Source: Kosmotogaceae bacterium (lineage in GTDB: Bacteria; Thermotogota; Thermotogae; Petrotogales; Kosmotogaceae). Taken from it: 9,565 nucleotides of DNA. The stretch is from the NCBI GenBank assembly GCA_003444085.1, contig DLVL01000126.1:1-9565 (forward strand). Direction: 5' to 3'. Numbering within the stretch: the stretch's first letter is position 1; the number at the start of each line of letters is the position of its first letter. The position numbers were made by a program, and so were the translations under genes. Below are positions 1 to 6,600 of the stretch, one piece after another. The notes under the pieces were generated by a model that saw only the letters and a list, made by a program, of their open reading frames with translations, was not told where the DNA came from and did no database searches.

Positions 1-174
1 GGAGGCTATGCGTTGATACGCACAGGCAAAGGTCCAAAGGCTCGCTGGCTGTTGATCAAGATGAAAGACGAAGGAGCGTCCTCTGATAATGATCCCGTGT
101 CAACGCAGCCAAGATCCGTGAAATCTGGACGATTGCTTGAACAAATACGAGATGACGACAATGACAGTGATTGA
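1..174 (+). CDS. LigD-type 3'-phosphoesterase domain protein, C-terminal end (partial)
   Basis: The reading frame is open from base 1 and stops at TGA 172-174, giving the last 57 residues of a protein whose start lies outside the window. The visible segment matches the end of the DNA ligase D 3'-phosphoesterase (PE) domain: a strand reading GGYALIRTGKG, then RWLLIKMKDEGA, then PRSVKSGRLLEQI. These correspond to the family pattern G-x-W-x-LIR, W-L-IK-x-x-D-E-x-A and P-x-SV-x-S/T-x-R-TL. In the family, PE domains trim 3'-terminal ribonucleotides and 3'-phosphates from DNA ends during non-homologous end joining. The catalytic His/Asp residues lie upstream and cannot be seen. The protein ends about ten acidic residues after the domain, so PE is the C-terminal domain here. 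That fits a stand-alone PE protein better than a classical Pseudomonas-type LigD, where PE is N-terminal. The family call is strong; the full architecture is unknown. Confidence 0.82.
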   Translation, partial: GGYALIRTGKGPKARWLLIKMKDEGASSDNDPVSTQPRSVKSGRLLEQIRDDDNDSD

Positions 175-303
175 CAGGCACCACCTGCAGCAGGTCTGCT
201 ACAATGCAACGTGACTTCAAGTGGATATGATTTAAGTTTCTGCGGAGCACAATGAATAGCCCTGTACAGGATCTTCATACTGAAACCCCGACTTCTGAAC
301 AAA

Positions 304-326
304 TAATTGAGAATTACTCTCAATTA
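304..326. promoter_or_regulatory. Perfect inverted repeat, probable operator
   Basis: Two perfect 9-bp arms, TAATTGAGA (304-312) and TCTCAATTA (318-326), flank a 5-bp spacer. The repeat ends 3 bp before the -35 hexamer of the promoter at 330-358, the usual place for an operator of a dimeric regulator. The AT-rich arms around a TTGAGAAT core recall Fur-superfamily boxes, but the match is not close enough to name a regulator. No T-run follows, so a terminator is unlikely. Confidence 0.5.
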
Positions 327-329
327 CTA

Positions 330-358
330 TTGACAATCTCATAACCGAGTGATATTAT
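330..358 (+). promoter_or_regulatory. Sigma-A-type promoter
   Basis: TTGACA at 330-335 and TATTAT at 353-358 are separated by exactly 17 bp, a near-consensus housekeeping promoter. Transcription would start near 365, about 40 bases before the small ORF at 405, and could end at the hairpin at 546-570. This is the best promoter in the window. Confidence 0.75.
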
Positions 359-404
359 CAAGATAGAAGAACCTGGAAGATAACAAACGAAAGGGGGAGC
401 AGAA

Positions 405-521
405 ATGAAGAAAAGAATACGAAAGAATGGCAGATACATTATTAGTAGAAAAGAAATTGAGGTTAAGATAGATCAGATAAGGTCAAGAGTGGAAACACTT
501 TCAATGCCTTACATCATGTAG
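405..521 (+). CDS. Small basic protein, 38 aa, unknown function
   Basis: This short ORF has all the signals of an expressed gene: a near-consensus promoter upstream, a strong Shine-Dalgarno (AGGGGGAG at 392-399, 5 bases before the ATG) and a GC-rich hairpin beginning 25 bases after the TAG. The 38-residue product starts MKKRIRKNGRYIISRKEIE and is strongly basic at its N-terminus, with 11 Lys/Arg against 4 Asp/Glu overall. It has no membrane segment. I recognise no family. It could be a small nucleic-acid-binding peptide, the remaining head of a longer gene, or a short ORF on a roughly 200-base regulatory RNA. Its last 21 bases lie opposite the end of the minus-strand helix-turn-helix ORF, so the two transcripts converge. 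Confidence 0.5.
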   Translation: MKKRIRKNGRYIISRKEIEVKIDQIRSRVETLSMPYIM

Positions 522-953
522 ACTGGGAGGTCCCCAAAACAAATACCCGGCCCTTGGGGCCGGGATTTCTATAGTATTAGTTATGCTTTCCTGTTCTCGT
601 TTTTGATCTTCGATGAACTTGTCCAGATCAGATTTCATTATCCGCACAGCTCGCCCAACTTTGAATGATCTCAGTTTTCCGGTTTTCATCAGGTCAAGAA
701 CACTCTTCTCTGGAACCTTGAGATATTCTGACACATCTTTAACCGTAAGCGTTTTGTCTTCATCGATGCTGAATATGACCTTCAGGTCTGTAACGATCTC
801 ACCTTTGTTGTCCACGTTGGCATGAAGTTCCAGACGCTTCCATTCACGGCTTGTCCGGAAAACCATCTCTGTAATTTCCTTCAACTCCTCAAGTCGAGGC
901 AATTCGCTTCTCTCCTTGTTTGTGTTCGTGATCTCATTACCATTCTTACTCAT
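501..953 (-). CDS. Excisionase-family helix-turn-helix DNA-binding protein
   Basis: The 150-residue ORF begins with ATG at 953-951. Residues about 66-117 form an excisionase-type (HTH_17, MerR/Xis-like) winged helix: TLTVKDVSEYLKVPEKSVL is the helix-turn-helix, followed by TGKLRSFKVGRAVRI (the wing) and a closing SDLDKFIEDQ helix. This module typically binds DNA as a small regulator or recombination directionality factor. Residues 1-60 are charged, include an EELKEITEM helix, and match no domain I know. No integrase gene is next to it, so a transcriptional role is more likely than prophage excision. The 3' end is odd: the frame runs straight through a terminator-like hairpin at 546-564, encoding PAPRAG, and on to a TGA at 501. 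In the +1 frame a TAA occurs just before the hairpin, so the last ~27 residues may be a frameshifted extension. Start and domain are secure; the C-terminus is doubtful. Confidence 0.75.
   Translation of the reverse strand: MSKNGNEITNTNKERSELPRLEELKEITEMVFRTSREWKRLELHANVDNKGEIVTDLKVIFSIDEDKTLTVKDVSEYLKVPEKSVLDLMKTGKLRSFKVGRAVRIMKSDLDKFIEDQKREQESITNTIEIPAPRAGYLFWGPPSLHDVRH
546..570. terminator. GC-rich hairpin, probable bidirectional terminator
   Basis: An 8-bp perfect stem, CCCGGCCC (546-553) with GGGCCGGG (557-564), closes a 3-base loop. On the + strand it is followed by ATTTCTATAG. On the minus strand it is followed by TATTTGTTTTGG. It lies between two convergent transcription units (the 38-aa ORF and the helix-turn-helix gene) and could end both. 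The T-tracts are interrupted, so efficiency is uncertain. Confidence 0.65.
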
Positions 954-1114
954 ATCTTCCGCCGCCCTCTCTTAGAACGTCGAAAATCCAGATATTTGGA
1001 ACAGTTCTCTACTCTGGAATCAAGTCACATACAGCAGCCTCTTGCAATAGAACTGGATCATCCAACATGCTAGCATCATTCACCTGATCAGAACATTTGC
1101 TTTCTGAATTGAGC

Positions 1115-1143
1115 ATAACAGAGGTTACTTGAGAAGATATAAT
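1115..1143 (+). promoter_or_regulatory. Probable promoter of the nitroreductase gene
   Basis: A perfect -10 hexamer TATAAT lies at 1138-1143, 34 bases before the start codon at 1178. At 17-bp spacing the -35 region is ATAACA (1115-1120), which is a poor match. A better TTGAGC at 1109-1114 is too far upstream (23 bp). This is therefore a strong -10 with a weak -35, which might depend on an activator. Confidence 0.45.
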
Positions 1144-1177
1144 GAATTAGTTGACCGATTTCTTAAGGAGGTAACTC

Positions 1178-2044
1178 ATGAAAGACAGCAAGTATCCGAA
1201 CGAGACTATCAGGATTCTGAACGAAAGAGCCAGTGTAAGACGTTTCTCAGATAGGCCGGTGACTGATGAGACACTTAACGAAATCCTTGAATCCGGCCTG
1301 CATGCAGCAAGTGGTGGAAATCTTCAACCATTTTCGATAATCAAGATAAGAGACAAGGGTGTAATGGAAGAACTCGTGAAACTCGGTAATCAGGCTTTCA
1401 TAAAGACTGCTCCTGTTAACCTGCTCTTCTGTATCGACTTCTATAGATTGAGAAGAATTGCAGAGATAGAGAAGGCCCCGTTCAGTGCCACAGATTCTTT
1501 TGCCCACTTCTTTATTGCTTTTGAAGACACAATGATTGCTGCCCAGACCGTCTCTACGGCATGCGATTCTTTGGGGATTGGTTCTGTCTATATTGGGACT
1601 ATCTTCACTGATCCAGACTCGCTTGCAAGTTGCAGAGATCTGTTTGAATTGCCTGATGGAGTATTGCCAGTTGTGCTACTCTCGCTGGGTTACCCGGAAG
1701 TCAAACCGCCGGTAAGGAAGAAATATGGAAAGGACATAATGGTTCATGATGAGAAGTATCATATACCATCAGATGACGAGCTGATCCAGGCGGTTGCTGA
1801 GAAGTATGAGGAACAGAGATTAGAAGTCTCAGAAGACGACGAGAGAATTGATATCATTGGAGAAGTCTGTGAAGAGGTTGAAGGCAGAGAGTTTGCTGAA
1901 GAAGTTGTACAAGAGATAAGAAAAAGAGGTTACATCTCGACCTTTCAATACCGTTTTGGGCTTCACTACAGGGCAGATCAGATGCCGAAGAAGAATAAGG
2001 AACTCATCAAGCTCATCAGAGAATACGGCTTCAGAGTATTCTGA
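1178..2044 (+). CDS. Nitroreductase-family FMN oxidoreductase with C-terminal extension
   Basis: This 288-residue protein starts at an ATG 6 bases after a perfect AAGGAGG (1165-1171). It belongs to the FMN-dependent nitroreductase family, which reduces nitro groups, quinones or related acceptors with NAD(P)H in the cytoplasm. Visible signatures are ERASVRRF (residues 16-23, FMN phosphate and ring contacts), AASGGNLQPF (43-52, the family's S-G-x-N-x-Q-P-W/F loop), GIGSVYIG (133-140, FMN-binding loop) and GYPEVKPPVRKKYG (171-184, the usual closing strand). The core therefore ends near residue 190, the typical family length. The remaining ~100 residues are a Glu/Lys-rich helical extension, ending in GYISTFQYRFGLHYRADQMP and a helical tail, which I do not recognise. 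The native substrate cannot be deduced. A TMEM175-like gene starts 36 bases downstream, so the two were probably co-transcribed. Confidence 0.9.
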   Translation: MKDSKYPNETIRILNERASVRRFSDRPVTDETLNEILESGLHAASGGNLQPFSIIKIRDKGVMEELVKLGNQAFIKTAPVNLLFCIDFYRLRRIAEIEKAPFSATDSFAHFFIAFEDTMIAAQTVSTACDSLGIGSVYIGTIFTDPDSLASCRDLFELPDGVLPVVLLSLGYPEVKPPVRKKYGKDIMVHDEKYHIPSDDELIQAVAEKYEEQRLEVSEDDERIDIIGEVCEEVEGREFAEEVVQEIRKRGYISTFQYRFGLHYRADQMPKKNKELIKLIREYGFRVF

Positions 2045-2080
2045 TAGACTTTGTCAAAACCACTCTAGGGGGGAATCTCT

Positions 2081-2742
2081 GTGAAAGAAGCTTCACATGA
2101 TAGCCCAGAAAAGTCGGGTTCACGGCGATATGCGTGAGATACCCCGGAATTTGGAAGAGTTGCTAACCTTAGTGATGCGGTTTTCGCAATTGCTATGACT
2201 TTGCTTGTTCTGATCCTTGATGCTCCTGATGTGGCAGGCACACAGCTTGGTGCGGCGTTGTCACAGCAGCTCCCTCAGTTCATAGCTTTCGTTTTGAGTT
2301 TCGCTCTTGTTTCAATTCTCTGGTGGCATCACCACAGGTTTTTTAGATGCTTGGATCACTTGATTCAGGTTTGATTGTCATGAATCTGGTATTGCTGGGT
2401 GCGGTTATCCTCGTACCATTTCCTACGAACCTTGTTGGCAAGGCTCCACATGGAGGAGTTGCGGTAGTATTCTTCATATCACTTTTTCTGATCGTATCCC
2501 TGCTCTACCTGTTTATGACACTGAGGACTCATTCAGTGAAGGTCTGGAGAGGCCGGATCTCCTCGAGCTATTTCTTCTGGATGATTGGTAAATGGTCTTC
2601 GGGCATTGCGGTAGAGCTATTTGCATTGATTCTTGCTCTAAGGTTCCCTATCGCTGGACTCGTTATTCTTGCAGTAAGCATGATCTTCGGCCCACTGGCA
2701 TCGCATCTTTCCAGGGGAGTTATCAGAAGGTATACGGAATAG
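2081..2742 (+). pseudogene. TMEM175-like (DUF1211) potassium-channel-family gene, broken by a stop and a frameshift
   Basis: The apparent start is GTG 2081, 7 bases after AGGGGGG (2067-2073). From there one frame reads 18 codons to an in-frame TGA at 2135-2137, then continues as PEFGRVANLSDAVFAIAMTL, the classic first transmembrane helix of bacterial TMEM175/DUF1211 proteins (family motif F/L-SD-A/G-V-F-A-I). The segment WWHHHRFFR is the family's conserved end of helix 3. Just after it the frame must shift by one base (near 2345-2348) into the frame reading LDSGLIVMNLVLLGAVILVP, which continues through the remaining helices to TAG 2740-2742. The restored product is about 220 residues, the normal size for the bacterial family, whose members form multimeric K+ channels. 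Slippage at the T6 run would land on a TAG at 2344, which argues against programmed -1 frameshifting. Two independent lesions indicate a pseudogene, unless they are sequencing errors. Confidence 0.82.
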
Positions 2743-2820
2743 CATCGTATTGAGATTTCGAAATGGGGATTCTCAAAGAGATCATGCAAAAACTGAAAGA
2801 CAAGAGAAAGGAGTAGTACG

Positions 2821-3372
2821 GTGATCAATCACGGCAGAGAAAACGCACATAAGAACGAGCTGAAGACCCTGAAGTGGCAATTTGGATTAACATGGCAGCT
2901 CGCGAACTACCATCTTCCTGAGCTGACCGACCATATGTGTCTTTGGGAACCCGTTGCCGAGTGCTGGTCTGTCAGAAAGAAAGTCGATGGAAAGTGGTTT
3001 CCAGATTGGTCTGACAAAGAGCCGGATCCACCACCAGTTGTGACTATTGGTTGGTTAACATGGCATCTGAACTGGTGGTGGTCCAGTTTGCTTGCAAGAG
3101 TCAATGAAGAGGAGCCAGTTCCAAGAAACGAGGTCGCATGGCCTGGAAGTGCAGAATCTGTCGTGGCAAGGCTTAATGAGCTGTCAGAAAAGTGGACAGG
3201 ATTTCTGGATGGGCTGAGTTCCAATGACCTCGAGAAACCATTTGACTATCCATGGCCTGAGCCTCGACCTTTGAAAATCGCTCTTGCCTGGGCAAACAGC
3301 GAACTTATGAAGAATATTGCAGAGATCGGGATAATCCATCATCTCTACAAAGCGACACACAATCGAGGCTAG
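2821..3372 (+). CDS. DinB-superfamily protein, Trp-rich
   Basis: This 183-residue protein starts at GTG 2821, 7 bases after AAAGGAG (2807-2813), and ends at TAG 3370-3372. It resembles the DinB/YfiT-like four-helix-bundle superfamily. The visible hallmarks are LPELTDHMCLWEPVAECWSV (residues 32-51), then W-x-PDWSDKEPDPPPVVTIGW (59-78), and the helix WLTWHLNWWWSSLL (78-91) with a candidate metal-ligand His82. Near the C-terminus, ELMKNIAEIGIIHHLY (161-176) carries His173 and His174. Superfamily members are metal-binding cytoplasmic proteins, several of which act as thiol-dependent transferases using mycothiol, bacillithiol or glutathione. The substrate here is unknown. The gene lies 78 bases after the TMEM175-like pseudogene, and a minus-strand relic ends against its stop codon. 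Confidence 0.78.
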   Translation: MINHGRENAHKNELKTLKWQFGLTWQLANYHLPELTDHMCLWEPVAECWSVRKKVDGKWFPDWSDKEPDPPPVVTIGWLTWHLNWWWSSLLARVNEEEPVPRNEVAWPGSAESVVARLNELSEKWTGFLDGLSSNDLEKPFDYPWPEPRPLKIALAWANSELMKNIAEIGIIHHLYKATHNRG

Positions 3373-3581
3373 ACAATTGCGGTAATCTGGAGATCTTTAA
3401 GAGCCGAAAAATGTTGATCAAGACGTATTCCGAAGGTCTGTTCATACCCATCGACAAGATCAGACCTGTTCCAGTCAATGTTTTCATAGCAATCCTTTGC
3501 CATTTCGAAAAGGTCTTCAGGATAGTGGCAGCTTCACAGGTGAACATGAAGATCTGATTTCTTTAGAGGATTAAAGGGTAT
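3369..3581 (-). pseudogene. Relic resembling the N-terminus of an adenosine-deaminase-family hydrolase
   Basis: Read on the minus strand in one frame, this 71-codon stretch gives NPLKKSDLHVHL, an in-frame TGA at 3536-3534, then SCHYPEDLFEMAKDCYENID and more coding-like sequence (WNRSDLVDGYEQTFGIRLDQ) to TAG 3371-3369. The pattern K-x-D/E-LHVHL, a few residues, then PE-x-L-x-x-x-A-K is the start of adenosine/AMP-deaminase-type amidohydrolases, where HxH binds the catalytic metal. Only about 65 of the usual 320 or more residues remain. There is no start codon in frame: the nearest ATG (3585-3583) is in another frame. The TGA sits where the family normally has Asn/Asp-Gly after HVHL. The relic's stop overlaps the DinB stop on the other strand, suggesting the rest was deleted. 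The call rests on the short motif and the coding look of the frame, with no alignment run. Confidence 0.45.
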
Positions 3582-3634
3582 TCATTGTCGTTGGGACATC
3601 TGTACAACTCTTAATCTTCTGTAGAATGAGTGAA

Positions 3635-3665
3635 AGAAAGGCCCCGCAAATCGCGAGGCCTTTCT
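3635..3665 (-). terminator. Rho-independent terminator of the large secreted-protein gene
   Basis: A 9-bp perfect stem, AGAAAGGCC (3635-3643) with GGCCTTTCT (3657-3665), is extended by an inner CGC/GCG pairing after one mismatch. It lies 34 bases beyond the stop codon of the minus-strand PHP gene. On that strand the stem's own CCTTTCT is followed by TTC, giving the pyrimidine tract. It could also act weakly on + strand transcription. Confidence 0.75.
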
Positions 3666-3698
3666 ATTCAGTGAGGCTATAGTGCTGTGATAGTCAAT

Positions 3699-6600
3699 CT
3701 AAGGCGCGTCCACCTGGACAATGTCTTCCTGGAAACGTATTCTCAGGCGAGGACCCATCGAGCCATGAGAGCCCATACCGGTAAATTGATATGTCTGTCC
3801 TACTTTGATATCGCTGATGTCAATGCCCAGGTATCCGTCGATGTACATGAGAGCAGGTCCGCTGCCATCATCGATGATTATTGTCCCAAGGGCGTGATCG
3901 ATTTCCTTGACCTGCCCTGTTGTCGTGATCAGTTTTCCCTGGTGCTTCTCCTGCATGGCATCAGCTGTTGGAAGGTCCAGTGGTTCTACCGCTTCTCCGG
4001 TAGGGCCGGACTTCATGATCTGCACACCCCAGTCATCGTATGCCAACTCCATTTCTCCTTCGAAGTACAGAAGCGTGCCAGTTACCATGACCTCGGTGCC
4101 GATTGGAAGGGTTCCTGCCTGTGCACCATAGACAGCGATTCCTCCTGTGTCATCCTGAATGTAGAACACGTCGAAGAAATGGTCTGTTGGAGAAGTCACG
4201 ACGCCTTTCACTGTAACAAGATCGCCTTCAGTGTACCGTGTTCTTGCTTCTTCGATTGTAATTGCACGAGGATAATCAGCAAGCCAGTCAACCAGCTCCT
4301 GGATCAACCTGTCATTGGCAAAGTTGTTGGCAAGCTCAAAGTCAGAGAATAGGGCCCGACCCATGACAACGAGACGACCATCACCAACAAATTGCCTGGC
4401 AACTAAAGGTATATTGTGACCCTGGTCCCCACCCTCTTCGTTGTAGGTGTAGTATCCGGGCTGAACGTTGAAGTTGTATGCTGTTGGATTGGCCTTCACA
4501 AGAATCTCCAGTCCGATTTCTGGATCGTTACTGAGAGGTCCGATGTCTGCTGAAACAAGTGATGCAGAACTGAAAATCCTTATATATTCCATGTTCTCGT
4601 TTATTCGATCGCTAACCGGCGGGAAGGTTCGCGCCAGGACTGACCATATCATTCCGCCCGTGTAGTTGGCTTCATCGGTTTCATAGACGTTATCGTTGTT
4701 TATTCGAATAGCGGCCTCTAGCTTCTCCAATATGGGGTTGACCATGGTTGGGTCGTTACCGTAGTTAGATTTTCCTGCAAGGAGTAACGAACCACCATCT
4801 CTTACCCACGCCGCAAGAGCGTCTTCTTCAGCAGATGAGAGGTTGTTAGTGTTGGATGGCTGGGTAAGAATCACCACATCAATGTCTTCCAAGACTTCAG
4901 GACTGAAAGGCTGCCTGTTGAGAATCACGTTGTAGCCGTGGAATCTCATCTGCTCTATAAAGTCAAGCAGAGTGCCCGGCGCATAATCGTTGTTGTGGTG
5001 AACGTCAAGCAGCATATTCTTTCCTATGGATGGGACAACTTTGATGCCCCTGTCAAGAGTAGCTGTGATCTCCAGGTCATCCTCTACCGTGTGCAGTGTG
5101 GCAAATACCCTTGTATCGCCAGGTTCACCGAAGACGACTTCTGTGCTAACTCTTGCCTGACGGCCAGCGTGTAGTGTATCAATTATCTTTGTGACCACTC
5201 TGTGTTCCTCATCGAGACCACCAACAAAGAACTCGATCGCTATGTCACTGGCGGCAAACACACCCATGTTGGCTACAGTGGCTGTTATCTCGGTTGGAGC
5301 GCCAGGGATATTGACGTGAGGGTTTGCAACAAGGTCGATAAGCTTGACATCAACGTCACCAGGTGGTGTGAATATTGGGCTTGACCATGCCATAGCTCCA
5401 TTGACATGTGTTACTCTTACATAGAACCACTGGCGTCCTGGGGCAGGTTTGTGACTGAAGCTCCATTCTATGTGATTCAGTCCACCAACATCAAGCTTCT
5501 TCAGAACATTTCCACCCGTTGTGACTACCTCCACGGTTTCTATCGGAACGTCAGGGTCGAATAACTCGACAGTGAAATCAAGCACTTCATCGGAAACAAC
5601 GCTACCCATCCAGTATCCGTTAGCCTTGAAGGTCATTTCCAGCCCTCGTGTCTCAGTTGCATACACACGTCGGGCTCTCATTGCACTGAGTATTTCTTCT
5701 GGGGTGTTATCAACAACGACCAGTCCAGTCAGGTTATCAGGTTCGCCCCAATTACGGGCATGATTATCCTGGGCGTTTATTGGTGCTACATGCCAGCCCT
5801 GGTCCAGAGCCTTTATAAAGTGACCCTCTGCGCGTGTGTAGCTGTATGGTGGTGCTCCATTCGCAACTTCGATCATCTGAATGATCTTATCAAGTTCAGG
5901 TACGTATGCCAGATTGTTGAATGAGTCTGAGGGCCAGTTAGGATGACAGAAGGCAGCAAGCACCTTCTCTCCTTCTTCTTCGTAAACGTCCAGTAGCCAA
6001 TTATAGAAGTCGAACAATGATGACATCGTGTTTCTCTCGACGTAGTTAGTGGTGTTGTAGACGTTGATATGTCCAACGTCCTGGAATGTCATTTCAAATC
6101 CCCTTAAAGCACTGAAACTATCACCGTGTTCAGCATTAAAGGCTTCAGCCTGCATTCGGGTGATGTGCCACTCCGAGCCTTCAGTTTCGATGAACTGGTT
6201 ACGTTCCGGATCGTATACATCGCCTTCGAACCAGTTAGAGTGGTCAGTGACAATGAGGAAATCGATGTTCTGGCTCATGGCAAACTCATAGGCCTCTTCG
6301 GGTGTACCCGCTCCGTCAGAAAAGGAAGTATGGCTGTGAGGGACTCCCAGTATGAACTGGTAATCATCGAGTTCCTGGATTACACTGAATCTCCATGACC
6401 TTGTTGCAGTGAGACCGTGTACGTTGCTGACAGAAATCCGCACGGTCTGGTCACCAATGGTGAGATCAGTTGAGGGCACATACTGCATGAATCCTGTTTC
6501 CCTGTCTATCATCAGTTCGTAGGATACATCCTGATCATTGACAAAGAACTCTACACTCTCCCAGTCGATCTCGTGATCGTCCGTGACCATGGCTGAAATC

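Noticed and set aside
183..195. Palindrome ACCTGC-A-GCAGGT shortly after the phosphoesterase stop codon
   Set aside because: The stem is only 6 bp with a one-base loop and no T-run follows, so it is not convincing as a terminator or an operator.
988..999. Imperfect 12-bp palindrome CCAGATATTTGG upstream of the helix-turn-helix gene, considered as an autoregulatory operator
   Set aside because: It has mismatched positions, lies near no recognisable promoter and is short enough to occur by chance.
1009..1116. Minus-strand 35-codon ORF starting MLNSESKCSDQ
   Set aside because: There is no ribosome binding site, it overlaps the nitroreductase promoter region and the translation shows no family feature.
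2336..2349. Programmed -1 frameshift at the T6 run in the TMEM175-like gene
   Set aside because: A -1 slip at the run reads TAG at 2344 immediately, so it would not yield the downstream part. A mutation or sequencing error fits better.
2763..2816. 17-residue ORF MGILKEIMQKLKDKRKE just before the DinB gene
   Set aside because: No ribosome binding site precedes it, and its final codons are simply the AAAGGAG site of the DinB gene. A leader peptide cannot be excluded but is not supported.
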